A stretch of DNA of 64,000 nucleotides from Leucaena leucocephala (GCA_037074615.1 CM073518.1:16506501-16570500); one strand, 5' to 3'; positions 36,470-49,260 are shown, counted from the first letter of the stretch. Translations and numbers: made by a program. The notes: generated by a model from the letters alone, not told the origin.

Positions 36470-38960
36470 ATTGGTCATGAATTTGCAAAAGATATATATA
36501 CTTTGTTTAATCATGAAATAAACATTCCCGTGGTTGAATTTCTTAATAGGAATCCTAAGTATGCTAAATTTTTGAAAGAATTGTGTGCTGATAAGAAAAA
36601 GTTTAGGCCTCTTAAGAGAATTCAGGTGAGTGCTACTGTGTCATCTCTTTTTAAGGCTGAATTATCAATTAAGTGTCAAGATCCAGGATCCTACACTATC
36701 CCTTGCATAATAGAAAAAGTCTATATTAAGGGAGCATTGTTAGATCAAGGGGCTACCATCAATATAATGCTTTGGTCGGTATACTTAGCTTTAAGTATTA
36801 ACAAACTCAAAGACACAAGTGTAGTGCTCTAGTTAGCTGATAGATCAATTAGATATCCTAATGGAATTCTTAAGGATATTCTGGTGCAAGTCAAGGACTT
36901 AGTGTTCCTAGCTGATATTTATGTTCTAGATATGTCTAGTGAGCTAGCTAATGAGAGCACTTTGATCCTAAGCAGACCTTTCCTCCAACTTCCAAGTATG
37001 AAGCATAGTTCTATTACAATAAAAGTTGGAGAACATGTCATTACTTTTAATATGAATAAAGCCATAAAATATCCTTTTGATAGTTCTGCTTTTGTTGGGT
37101 TGAATGCTATTGAAGAAACTCGAGATGGGCATGAAATGAGTTTGCATGATGGGTATGATTCTATGTTACATAATTTCCATAACTCCTATGAAGCATCTCA
37201 TGAGCATGTTGATTCAAATTCATCTTTATGTGCCTATAATGATTATTTTACATCTCTCTCTTATATTTATTATTTCTCTTGTTCTTGTGGAAGCAATGCA
37301 CCATATTTTAATTGTTGGACATTAATAGCATGCTTTCTATTTCCCAAGATTTCATATTCTCATCGAATTTAGATTCTATTTCAATATTCGCGAGTGATAT
37401 TGCCTTTGGAAAGGATTTGTTAAGTAATTTTATAAGTTTACAAGATTTCATAGATGTTGAAAGTGGAACAAATTCTGAAGGTCAAGCCTCTATGACACCA
37501 AGTTACAACTAACTGAACCTCACATCGCGACTGAAGATCAAATTCCTAAGGACAAGAGTCTTTATGTTGGGGAGTCACGACTAGACGATTGTTTGGTCAT
37601 GACTGATGAGTAGAATGGCCAAAAAAGAAGACTCTGTGGATCCTCATAGTGACTACAGACTCCAGAGGTATTCCTGTGAATCCGTATCACGATAAGAAAT
37701 TAACGATGTGATAACTAGGTTGCGACTAGGAAACCCAGATACAACAATTGAGTTTCAATCTTCTTCAGTTATACCATCCAATGTTTTGGTTAAAGGGCCA
37801 ACATATCTTAATTCTAATTTTTCTCACTCGCATTCTAAAATTATATCTCATACCTTACAGTTTTTAAATGACTTAATCTCTAATAATGATATAGGTATGA
37901 AGGAGGTTAAGCCTAAGTATCTTGTAGCAGTAGACCAACCTCAGCTTAGTGCAATACTTGAGGAGACTGATAACAAATTGGAGAATCTGAATTAGCTGGA
38001 CAAGTGCAACCTCCAAGAATCTACAAAGGGGAGTTTCTCTAACTTACTAATTCCCCTCATTTGATTCCTTCTATTGTTCAACCCCTGAATTAGAATTAAA
38101 AGTCTTACTCTATAATCTTAAGTATGCTTACCTTGAACTAGATTTGAAATTACCTATTATCATCTCTAGTTCTTTAACTGCTAGTGAAGAATCTAGGTTA
38201 TTAAGCGTGCTTAGCAAGAATAAAGAGGCTTTGGGTTGGTAATTAGCTTATATAAAGGGAATAGATGCTACTGTTTACACTCAAGATTTTATTGACTGAG
38301 GATTCCAAGCCTATTAAGTAACCTCAAAGGAGATTGAACCCACTAATTTGTGATATTGTTAGGAAATAGATTAGTAAATTGTTGAAGGTAGAGATTATAT
38401 ATGCTATTTCTGATAGCAAATGGGTATCTCTAGTTCAGGTGGTACCTAAAATAGTAGACTCACAGTAGTTAAAAATGAGCATAATGAATTAATACAACCT
38501 AGAGTACAAAATTCATGGAGGGTCTATATAGATTATAGAAAGTTGAATGACTCTACTAGGAAATACTACTTTCCCCAACCTTTTATTGACCAGATGTTAG
38601 AAAGATTAGTAGGGAAGAGTCACTATTGCTTCCTAGATAGTTATTCAGGCTATTTTTTTAATTCCCATGGACCTGAGGGACCAAGAAAAGACCATATTTA
38701 CATGTCCCTATGGAAAATATGCCTATAAGAGGATGCCATTGGGTTTATGTAATGCTTCTTGCACGTTTTAGCGCTTAATGCTTTCTATATTTGCTGATTT
38801 TATTTAGAAATACATGGACGTGTTTATGGACAATTTTACTGTGTATGTCAATTCTTTTGACCAGCGTTTAAAGATTCTTGATCAAGTCCTTGCTAGATGT
38901 ATTGAGAAGAAACTTGTTTTAAACTTTGAGAAGTGTCATTTCATGATTGATCATGGAATA
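36470..38960 (+). pseudogene. Athila-like gypsy pol, 5' part (protease, reverse transcriptase)
   Basis: Reading starts in the region before the protease ('EINIPVVEFL'). The aspartic protease follows, with LLDQGATINIM near 36735-36767 in place of the usual LLDLGAS. Then come the LADRSIRYP and ILSRPFLQLP blocks (36833-36996). After a variable linker (37100-38100) reverse transcriptase begins, with VYIDYRKLN near 38523 and QMLERLVG near 38590. The catalytic block reads FMDNF near 38825 instead of FMDDF. TAG at 36830, several stops in 38230-38810 and frame changes make it inactive. It is cut at 38960 by a solo LTR. The gene order and the WSL/ELEHK features downstream point to the Athila branch, without a chromodomain. 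Confidence 0.8.
38956..38960. repeat. Target duplication GAATA (left)
   Basis: GAATA directly precedes TGTAACATCC and recurs directly after GATGTTTCA at 41661-41665. A perfect 5-bp duplication is the normal size for Ty3/gypsy integration. Confidence 0.95.
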
Positions 38961-41660
38961 TGTAACATCCTAAAATTTCTGTACTAAGTTGTATGTACAG
39001 GTTGAATAAAATATATGAGATTTTTATGAAAAGATGTGGCCATATTTATGTAAAGAAAATGATTAATTGGAAGAGGAAGAAAGTCTAAGAGCCAAAGTGC
39101 AAAATTACGAAAATGCCACTGTGATGCCCTAAGAAACCAGAAGTAAATGGAGGGCATTTTGGTCATTTCACACAATGGATGGATATCAGAGGAAATTTGA
39201 TAGTAAATTATTATAATTAATATGAGAATTTATGGAGTTGATAGAAGTCAAAAAGGAGTCCTGTAGAATTAATTATGGAATTTACGGTGAAAAAGGACAC
39301 CGATAAAGGGTTAAAGGAAACATATGTAATTTTTAACAGGACTTATGGGTCTCAGAAAATTATGAAACTTTGTAGAGAATTCATTTTATATTAGAACGAA
39401 TTTCTAAAAATGTTAGAACAATTAAAAGAGGTGTTTAGCATTTATGCTAAGATCAGGGTAAGTTACAGATATCGGTATGAGGAAAGTACATTGGGATTTG
39501 GGCCAGTTAGCTATTGGACCTAAAAGAGGCCCAATATTTTGTCCTAGGCCAGCCCAATAAGGCCCAAAAGTTATCTTGGAGCCCAAGTCCAAATAATAAA
39601 TAATTTATGGATTTTTGAAAAGAAAGAAAAAGAGAATAAAGTAAGAATTAGGTGTTGCACATGGTGGGACCCACAAGGACACAAGAATGGCACCCAAAAA
39701 GAGGAAGGGTTAGGTGTACCAAGGGAGGCCATGCTAGTGATGTCATGGTGGTAAGGTCTTGAGTGAAAAGTGAAAAGACATTCCAAGATCAAACCTTTAA
39801 CCATTAGATCAAATAGTTTCCAAAGTGATCTTGGCCTTCAAATGGCACATGACTTTTGCTATAAATACCCCCCTTTCCATTCATTCTTCACACCCAAGAG
39901 CTCCTTTAGAAAGATAAGTGAGTTCTAGAGAAAGAAAGTGGAAGAAAGCAAGGAAGAAGCAAGGGTCTTGAAGGAGCAAGTAAGGTAAGTTGTCTCCTTG
40001 CTTCTACCTTTTGTTCTTATGGTTTGTGCTTGAGTTTAAGTGATTTTTTAGGCTTAAATATTGGGGAAATGCTTCTGGAATTTTTGTGTATATGTGAAAG
40101 GAATATGAGTTTTAAGTCATAGATAGTTAAGACAAGCTTAAACAAGTTAGTTACATGCTTGGTTGTGAAGTAAGTTGATGTTCTTGACTTTACCATTTCG
40201 GTTTGCACTGTTCATGCACTGTTCATGATAGAAGGAAATGGAATTTCAATGATTTAATGCTTCCATTGAGTTTATATGATGATTTTGTGTAGGATTGGAA
40301 AGGTTTTGAACCTTGGAAACCATTGGAATTAAAGGTTATAATGTTGAAAATTCCTCACGGGTACTGTTCACTCGCGTGAACAGTGATTTGAATTTCATGA
40401 TTTTGATGCTTCCAATGGTCTTAAAATGAGATTTTGTGTGGGGGAAAAAGTATGGGAAGCACTGGAATCAAAATGAGAATTTTTGAAAGAATTATGCATG
40501 TTTTTCAAATCTGTCCGGAACAGTGCATAGTTGCTGGAATTTGGTTGTTTTGAGTTCATAAATGGATTCAAAGGGCCAAATTGTGTAGGGTAAGGTCAAG
40601 ACATCAATTGATTCAAAGGCTAAGTCAATTGGTAAAGATTAAAGGAAGTTATGTTACTTAAAGTAAGCTTAGTGTTCAAGAGAAATTAGATTGTAATGGT
40701 TGGATGGTAATGTGATGTTAGGAATTGCTTGGTGTGCTCAAAAGAGGGCAGCCACATAGCAAGGAAAAGTAAGAAGGAAGAAGCAAAGTTAAAGTGGAAA
40801 GAAGTAAAGCAATAAGGTAGTAAACTTACCCTAAACTTGTATGTATTGAATGTTATGCTTGATTGTGCTATGACTTTGTTGAATTGTGTGCATATGTGTA
40901 TATGATTGAAGCTCTGTTTCTATGATTACCTTGGCCAATTGTATTTTATATGTTACATGGAAGCATGCACATTACACAATGTTTACACTTTCACAAGCAA
41001 GCACAAGTAATTACTTTAATGCATGCATTGTTTAGTACCGTTTGCTACTGAGATTTCCCCAGAAATCTCACCCCATCCATGTAATCCCAAACCCACAGGT
41101 TTACGAATGAGTAAAGAAGATAAAGAGGCATGAAGAGAGGTTGGGAATTGGAAGATTTGAATATTATGTAATAAATGTGCGAATTGTTGCATGTAATGTT
41201 GTTATATGACAAGTTGAGCAACAATGTTCATAATGAAAAGGTATAATAGTAAATGATGAAATAAATGTATCAAATAATTATGGCATAACCCCATAATGTA
41301 TATGAATGTATGAAAGGCCAAAGAGATTGGTTATGTGTTCTGGAACAATTAATGGAAAATTCATGTTTTTGAGGTTAAGGTTAAGGTTAAAATTCAAAGA
41401 TATTTTCTAGAAAATGCCGTTGTGCTGGTAGACTATACAAAGTACTGTGTACGTAAGTACTGTCTAAGGAGGCTGGAAGTGAGTGGACCTAGCCAGTTCA
41501 TCTAGTCTTTCCTGGGTACTTACGTAGAATGGTAGTTCTCATAGGGAATTACCGAATCAGTACAGTTATCTTCTGTCAGGATTTTTGGCAAGGAGAGATA
41601 TAATAAAGTTAATATTACTTCCATAAGTGTACTCTGAGATGTTTAAAAGAGGATGTTTCA
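38961..41660 (+). mobile_element. Full-length solo LTR of the 10.8-kb element family
   Basis: It is 2700 bp, begins TGTAACATCC and ends GGATGTTTCA. It is nearly identical, inverted, to 28466-31159 and has perfect GAATA duplications on both sides. No interior or second LTR is present, so the rest was lost by recombination between the two LTRs. It splits the Athila-like reverse transcriptase; taking out the LTR and one GAATA copy would leave the flanking codons in the same frame. Confidence 0.95.
39860..39867 (+). promoter_or_regulatory. LTR TATA box (solo LTR)
   Basis: TATAAATA is followed by CCCCCCTTTCCATTC and, about 125 bp on, a good splice donor (AAGGTAAGTT near 39982). This is the probable core promoter and leader of the element family. 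A solo LTR keeping it could read out into the neighbouring sequence. Confidence 0.6.
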
Positions 41661-41665
41661 GAATA
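41661..41665. repeat. Target duplication GAATA (right)
   Basis: This is the right-hand copy of the 5-bp duplication flanking the solo LTR. Confidence 0.95.
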
Positions 41666-43600
41666 ATACTTGGACATCTCATATCTAGCAAGGGAATTGA
41701 GGTGGATAAAGCAAAGATTGAAGTAAACTCCTCACTACCCTACCCCATAACTTTGAAAGAATTATGATCTTGTTTGGGGCACATTGGATTCTATAAGAGA
41801 TTTATCAAAGATATTAGCAAAATTACTTTGCCACTCTCAAGACTTCTTCAAAAAGATACTGATTTTGTTTTCTCTACAAATTGTAAAAAGTCTTTTGAAA
41901 ATTTGAAGAGTAGGTTGATTTCCCCACCTATTCTAACTTCACCAGATTAGAATCTTCCTTTTGAATTATCATGTGATTGCCTATGCCTTAAAAATACTTG
42001 ACACTGCTTAAACTAATTACACTACTACTGAGAAGGAATTGTTTACAATTGTATTGGCTTTGGATAAGTTTAGAGCATATCTTATTAATTCCATAGTTAT
42101 TGTTTACACAGATCATGCAGCAGTTAAGTACTTATTTCATAAATCTCAATACAAACTACAACTTCTACGATGGATGTTATTGCTTCAAGAGTTTGAAATA
42201 GAAGTAAAGGACTATGCTGGAAATATGAACCATGTTGCAGATCAACTAAGTAGACTACTAATAGAGACAAGGGGAGTACTTAGTTCTAATCTCATTTATG
42301 ATTCTTTCCCTGATTAATCTCTATGTCTGGTATTTGCTGTAGAGCCTTAGTATGTGCACTTAGTGAATTTCCTTGAAACTGGCCTAATTCCATCTTATTA
42401 ATCTAAATTTCAAGCACAAAAGCTCAGGAGTGAATATAAATATTCTCTTTAGGATAATCCCTATCTATGGAAAGCGCGTTCAGATCAGGTGCTAAGAAGA
42501 TGTGTCCCTGATAAAGACCACACATAAGTTTTAGAGGTTCGCCATTCTTGGGTTTGTGGGGGCTACTTCAGGGGTAAGAGAACTACACGTAGAGTTCTTA
42601 AGTCTGGTTTCTATTGGCCTACCTTGTTTAGAGATTCTTTTCAGTTTTGTAAGGCTTGTGATAAGTGTCAAAGATTCAGGGGAATTAGTAAGCTTTATGA
42701 AATTCCATAGCAACCAATTCTATTTTGCTAGATTTTTTATGTATGTGGAATAGACTTTATAGGATCTTTTCCACCCTTAGCTGGGTTTCACTTTATCTTA
42801 TTGGCTGTAGATTATTTGTCTAGGTGGGTAGATGATATTCCAACGAGACTTGATGATGCCCAGACAGTCTCTAAATTTCTAAGGTCTCACATCTTTAGTA
42901 GATTTGGAGTACTGAAGGCATTGATTAGTGATCAAGGTACCTATTTTTATAATAAATTAATCAATAGCTTATTAGCAAAATATGGTGTGACTCACAAGGT
43001 CTCAACCCCTTATCATCTTCAAACTAACGGTCTAGCTGAGCTATCTAATAGAGAGATCAAGCATATCCTTGAGAAGATAGTTAATCCATCTAACAAGGAT
43101 TGGAGTCTTTGATTGCATGATGCTTTATGGGCTTACAACACTACTTATAAGACACCTTAGTATGTCCCCATATCGCACTATTTATGGGAAAGCTTGTCAT
43201 ATGCCTGTGGAATTAGAGCATAAAACCTATTGGGCTGTTAAAGCTTACAACGAAGGCCTAAAGAATCTAGTTCATAGCGAAGGCTTTAACTTCAAGAGTT
43301 GAAAAAAGTGAGATTGGATGCCTACAAATAGCTCATAAATTTATAGGTTGAAGACTAAACTAATATATTATGCTAATATTCTGAGGAAGTATTTCAAGGA
43401 AGGTGACAAGGTGATGAGGTATTAAGCCCGATTCAAATTTAAGCATGGAAAGTTCAAAATAAACTGGGATGGGCCTTACATAATAGTTAAAGTGCATGAT
43501 TTTAGGATGATAGAGTTGAAGGAGTAGGCATCGGGCAAGATTTTTCAATCTAATGGCCACCTTTTAAAATCCTTTGAGGAGTCTGCTCAGCCTCTATGAG
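41666..43600 (+). pseudogene. Athila-like gypsy pol, 3' part (RT thumb, RNase H, integrase)
   Basis: Coding sense resumes immediately after the solo LTR with the reverse-transcriptase thumb (KGIEVDKAKIE, FYKRFIKDI). RNase H follows (FTIVLALDKFRAYL, IVYTDHAAVKYL, HVADQLSRL, 42039-42275). The integrase zinc-finger and core region reads RVLKSGFYWPTLF, CDKCQRF, DFIGSFPPL, LISDQG and 'TPYHLQTNG' (about 42540-43030), then DALWAYNTTYKTP and 'PVELEHKTYW'. Many stops and frameshifts are present (41948, 42317, 43110, 43157). The ELEHKTYWAVK block is typical of Athila-type integrase ends. No chromodomain is visible. Confidence 0.85.
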
Positions 43601-44880
43601 GCCAAGTCGTCTATTTCCTTTCTCTCTTACTTTTCATATGCTTGTATAACTTATGATATTATTTTCCATGTGATAGTTTGATTAGTCTTGAAGGGGATGA
43701 TTCAGTAGGAATAATGATTTATTTATTTTGTTATGTTTGAATAAATTCCTCTATTGTCTACTTGCATTCCATTATATGATGTTGTCTTATCACCTACACA
43801 CTCAATTGCATGTTATAGCTTACCCATCCTTTCATCTTATCTTTTCTCAAGTTACTTTTTATGATTGGAATGTGACCGCGTGCTTAATGGTGAATTTGCA
43901 TTGAGTTGTGTGCTGACTTGTTGTGGGGTAAAATTTGGGTTTAGTTGGAAGTTTAACAAAAGGTTTCGAGTAAGTTATAGAGCAACTATGAATTTGGTCA
44001 CGACTATAGACTTATCTAGTCTCGATTAACGTGGCTCGAGTAAGAAAATAGGCTCTCTATATTTTTCAGTCAGGACCTTAGTCAATTTGTATTGCAACTA
44101 TAATCCATTCTCAGCAACTGAACTCTCTGTGTATTGGAGTCACGACATGTAATTTTTATGTTGTCGTGACCTGAGCGTCATCTTAGCTATTGGTTTTTAG
44201 CATCAGACCTTTTAAACTTCCCTGGGCCCATCATACCCCAGAACCCTAGAGTTGTGCCAACTATTCTCTTTGTAAGTTTCACTTTTTTGCAGCCATTACC
44301 ACTCTCTTCTTCTTCTTTTTCTTCTTGCCTCTCCATTTTCTTGCTTTCACCAGTCTTCATCATTATTATTTCTCTCACTCAAGCTCCTGCATTCATGCAC
44401 TCAATGGTTACTTCTTTCATTCTCGTGCTCTCGCATTTTGTATTTCCACTATTACCAAAGTTCATAGCGTGACCCACTCTTTTGCTACAAATATTCAAGG
44501 TAGTTCTTCATTCCCTCTTAGTTTTCCTTTAGTTTTCTTATCTCTTTTATGTAGTTTCTAGGTTTTAATTAGGTTTTTCATTAGAGGAAGTTTTGGGAAC
44601 TTGGAAAAGGATAGTTTAGCAATGGGTAAGTGACTATTTCTGGGTTAATATTTGTCTGGGCTAAACTTTAATACTTTTTTGTTCAAATTGGTGGGCATTG
44701 TCTGGTATCTGAGTTTATTTGATTTTTTGTCTTTTGGTCATGACCAGAGAGTTATTTAATCATGACCAAAAGTTACAAACGTGAATGGTCGTGACTAGAC
44801 AGTCATTTAATCGTGACTAAAAGTTACAGAGGTGAATTGTCGTGACCTGTGCATCATTTAGTCACGACTAGATACTTCAG
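43601..44880 (+). mobile_element. Non-coding spacer of the Athila-like element
   Basis: No gene was recognised between integrase and the env-position frame. GTCGYGAC-type palindromes cluster at 43998-44180 and 44735-44870. A pyrimidine-rich block (44270-44560) with short overlapping open frames looks like leader or splice-acceptor sequence for the downstream frame. Confidence 0.5.
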
Positions 44881-44889
44881 ACTAACATT

Positions 44890-46160
44890 TTTGAAATGAT
44901 TTTGAAAAAGAAAAGTCAGTCGAGGTCCAATCAATAAAGGTGAGAAGGATTTTCCAAGGGTAGAGGATATTTTTGTATTGACTAGTTGTTTGTTTGATAT
45001 GCTTGATTAGGTGGCTCATACAAAGAATCCAAAATAAGAGGTCCCGATCACAACTGCCTACAAAATTCACCCAAAAAAGGGCAGAGGAAATATTTAATAA
45101 GAGAGGACTTGTACAAGAAAAGGAATTTTTGGAAACTGTTTAGGTGTCTTTTTACAATATAGCTATAGACCAAGGGTTCAAAGAATTGATTAAAAGGAGA
45201 TCTAGAGCTAATGTCACGTTGGTCAGAGAGTTTTATAACTTTTACATGGAGGATTAATTGGGCAATGATTATAGACACCGGGAATTTTTCCTTGATGGTT
45301 TTAACATTAAGAGATTTTATAAATATCCAACCCTATATGAGCGTCCATTCCATTACTTGAAGTTTCATTTAGATGAAGTCTCATGGGATGCAATTCTAGC
45401 TATTTTGGGAGCAGAAGGAGCTGAATGGACTATAAGGGGTCAAACAAATAGGTATATGGAGAGGAAATTTATGTATGATGAAGCATGAGTTTGGCTTAAT
45501 TTCATGACTTATAATGTGATTCCTCAGGCTCACATTTTGTATGTAGATGAGGAGAGAGCCCTCCTGCTTTACCTTCTGATAACAAAATAACATATAGATA
45601 TCTCCCATGTTGTCTATAGTCCCATCAGTCATTGCATTTCCTCTACCATATCCCTTCTAGTCTTCCACACCTAATCACAGACCTATGTATGCATCACAAG
45701 GTCCCTTTTCTGAAAATGACCATTTTATTGATCCTTTGATTACCAAATGCTATAGTGTATCCAAAGCTAACAAGAAGGCTGGAGAAATAAGGAGCACAAA
45801 AAGGGGAAAGATAGTAGCAGAGGCTGACTCGAAAGAAGATTATATTCCTAAGGAGGCAACAGAGGGTATCTCTGATATCTGTGAGCAAGTTGCAGCTATA
45901 TTTGATCAACTTGTAGAGGTTACTACATAGCTACAGGAGTAGAGAGCTATCATTATGAATCAGGAATTTAGAAAGCAACAATTAGTGAATCCTTTGATTC
46001 TGCAGATAGTTAATTCCCTCCACATAGTCCTTTCCCCAGGATTTGAAAAGGATTTCTTTAAGAATAATATTCCTGCCTCTACTTTCTTCTAAGAAGGACT
46101 AGGTGAAACATCAGGTACAAGAGCTACAGATGTTGGGCTAGTGCTAGACTGAATAAGGAA
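44890..46160 (+). pseudogene. Env-position 'putative plant transposon protein' remnant
   Basis: A protein of the type often found after integrase in Athila-like elements can be followed: VREFYNFYMED near 45220, then 45258-45485 (NIKRFYKYP, WDAILAILGAEGAEW, RKFMYDEA). After a TGA at 45486 the same frame continues (VWLNFMTYNVIPQAH, DEERALLLYLL, HVVYSPISH). A charged, helical-looking C-terminal part follows (45685-45930). At least five in-frame stops are visible (45255, 45486, and later TAA/TAG). The function of this family is not established; the position is that of env-like frames, but no membrane segment can be pointed to. Confidence 0.65.
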
Positions 46161-46439
46161 GGAGGTGGTGCGGATGAAGCGGCAGAGTAGGGGAACGACC
46201 AGTCTTGAAGAGTTATTTTTATCTCCTTGTTTTGTTATTTTTGTTTGTGATTTTGGAAAGGGTTGTACTTAAACATGGATGTCGATTGTTGTTTGTTGTT
46301 TGGGCAATGCGTACTTATTCAAATCTATTAATCTACATACCCTTGTTTTTATTACTTATATTTTGAGCTATTGTTCCTATCTGTCTACTAATGATTACAA
46401 TGTCTTGTATTTTCTCCATTGACAGTGAGGACACTGTCA

Positions 46440-46456
46440 AGTTTAAGTGTGGGGGA
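46440..46456 (+). other. Polypurine tract-like sequence
   Basis: TTTAAGTGTGGGGGAGAGG is a classic Athila/Tat type tract, preceded by the small hairpin CAGTGAGGACACTG. A second tract lies at 48196-48207 directly before TGATAAG. Which one primes the LTR is uncertain; the second better fits an LTR start. Confidence 0.6.
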
Positions 46457-48195
46457 GAGGTTTCTATTTCTATTCCACCACCAAAATGCCAACATTTTTC
46501 AAATAATCCAATCTTTCATCACAAAAAATTTGGTTTATTTTATTGTGTGATGTATTGCTGAATATTGGATTTCAACTTTAACTGCTTTGATACTCGTTGG
46601 AAAGGTTTGAGTGTTAGAAACATTTTTTGGCTTTTAAATATTTTTGTTTGGTAGTTTCTATGATTACTGGTCTCAACCTAAGTGTCGTATAGTCGCGACT
46701 TTAAATGGATTTTTGAGTTTATTTGACTCACGATGTTATTCAATCGCGACAAGATGTACCTTTAGTCGCTACCAAAACTTTTGAAGTGTGATTTTGTGCT
46801 TGATGTGATGATTAGTCGTGACTATATGAGATTTAGGTCGTGACTAAATTCCCTAATATTCATATGTTTGATCACTATGAAAGTTGGTCGCGATCTAAAC
46901 TATTTTTAGTCGTAACTATATTATAAATTTAAAAATATCCATCTTCCTTCTTTTTGCTTTATGTAATGATGTATAGAAGGACCTTTTGAACCATGGTGCT
47001 TTTATAAGTGAATTATTGCCCTATTTTTCTAACCTTTTTGCATAAACAGTTTTTCGAAAACCATTTCCATACTTGAGTTTTTTAAAATCTTGGAAATTGA
47101 AATGGAATCACTTAAGTTTTCACTGGTAATCCTGGGATTCATACATGATCTTGAGTGATGTTTTGGTACCTTTAATCATTATTTTAGAGGGTTTTCAATT
47201 GTGATAAGTGTTTTAATGCCTAGTAAATAATGAGCATTGTTTGAGACTTTTGTTTATGAGCAATTTAGGTGCAAACCTTGTTGGAAGGATTCTCAACCTT
47301 AATTCCTATGTTGAGTGATTATTCATTTGGCTTGCATTCTCTAGAACTTGTCTTAGCTCTGAGTCAAAAATTATTTGTACATTTATGTTATTACATATGA
47401 TAGAGGCATTCATTTCTACACCCTTTAAATAAGCACAAGCCAAAAACATGAATCCATTGTTTACCCCCTTGGGCTTTCACTTCTTTCATTTCATCCATTG
47501 TTCATTCATTTTTGTTCTAGTGTCTAAACTATATTGTCAATTGAGTCAATTTCAATCTTTTATCTGAGGCCATATAATCTTCAAGGAATTTGTGCGAAGT
47601 ATTATATTTACTCAAATTGTGAAAAACAGAGAAAAGAAAGAAACACACAAAAAAATTGAATAAAGTTGTAGCGATATCAAGGAGCTATAACAAAAGAATA
47701 AAGTTGAAATAAGAACTTTTTGGTAACAGAAGGTTATGGTTTAAGTTTATTTAGATGAAATTTGACTTGCACTATCTTTAATTAAGGCACTTGATTACAT
47801 TCAAACTCCATTTCACTTGACATTTCTATCATTTCAATCTTAAAAGTCCTCTTGATTCTTTGTATGAATGTTGTATCGTAGAGGAGATTTAGATCTATTA
47901 CAAGCCTATGGTAGGGTGTTTGCCACTTGAATTAGAGTGAAAAAACCCTGATAATGAGAGTTTAGAGAGCTAAACCTTATATACCCATAGAGAATCTATT
48001 GTGCTCATACATTTAAGGTTGATTTCACTAAGTACTAAATTACTTGGTATTTTTCATGTTATCATTTTTGTATTCCAAAAAAAATGATTGATTAATTGTT
48101 TTAAAAGTTCATTGTTGATTATGTTGCTCTTTTCAGTTTTGCCAGCGTTTGCTTAGGTGTGATTCACTTCTTTGTCCAGGAGTACAAAGGTTCAA
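46457..48195 (+). mobile_element. Non-coding 3' internal region of Athila-like element
   Basis: It matches 17229-18701 in inverted orientation. There are seven GTCGYGAC-type palindromes in about 230 bp at 46690-46915. No coding sequence is visible. Confidence 0.6.
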
Positions 48196-48207
48196 GTATG
48201 GGGGAAT
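48196..48207 (+). other. Polypurine tract before LTR
   Basis: GTATGGGGGAAT stands immediately before TGATAAGATACAA; the same arrangement, inverted, is at 17209-17221. Confidence 0.65.
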
Positions 48208-49260
48208 TGATAAGATACAAATTATATGTGGTTTCTTTGGCATTTTCTTAGGTTTTATGACACTTTTATCTTCATTTTATGCCAGCAACTGTACTTTTGT
48301 GACAATATTCAGTTTTCCATGGTAATGTTCTTATTGAAGGGTAAAATGGTTAATTATTCCTTCTAAACTGCAGATACTTTGCTCTTTTATTAGCTTGACC
48401 TTTACAAGGGATTTGGTTTTAATCTAAAGTTATTTGGAAGAAACTCAAAGACCCAAAGTGGAGCTGAGAAGAAACCACAGGACAAATAGAGCCAAAGTTA
48501 AGAGAGATAGCTTTTGTGATTATTAGTGATGACCTAGGCATCCAATGGTCGCGACCTACTTTCTTCTGGGAGATTCTCTGTGTTCACAGGTCGTGACTAA
48601 CAATGTGTACCTGGTCGCGACTAGAATAGACAGTTAGTGATGCTATACATTTTCGCTTAGGTCACTCTGTAATTAAGACAAGGGAAGCAGCAGCCACGAA
48701 AGGGAGGATGTGATTATTACTAGATTTGGTCAAGAGCAGTCTCACCTCATCCTCTCAACTTCTCTTATCAACCTTAGACCTAATCGTCTACTTTTACCAA
48801 TTTCTCAATTTCTACACCGATTAAATCATTTCTATCACCATTCTCTTCATCTTTCAATCATTTTTTCTACACATCTCATGGCATCAACTTCAGACTGCAA
48901 TTACGGAATGGTCGAAGCTATGAGAGGCTAGTTCTCTTATTCTCTTAGTGATGGACAACACAGCTTGAACTCATAGACTATAATAGGGAGCTTTTTTCCT
49001 GTCTTAATCTGAACTTATTCATATTTAGGGAATTCTATATTTAGGGATTTCATGATATGTATGAGAATTGAATATCGATTGATTATTCCAAGATTAGATA
49101 CTTGTAATTGATTTGGATGATGTGATTATTGATTTGCATATATATATATATATTTCAATTTGATTTATGGTTAGTTGGTTGATTATTAGCGATTGTTAGT
49201 AATTAATTCAATTGATTTTGAGTCTTTAGCTATCAATGACTCATGACTTTCATGATGAAC
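48208..49260 (+). mobile_element. LTR of Athila-like element, plus strand
   Basis: It starts TGATAAGATACAA and matches the minus-strand LTR of 15727-17209 through ATGAGAGGCTA, 'ttgaactcatag' and 'gaatatcgattgatt'. Similarity fades after about 49200, where direct repeats ('gacttatgactttcacgatg') begin, so the right edge is approximate. GTCGYGAC-type motifs are at 48548, 48590 and 48613. Confidence 0.55.
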
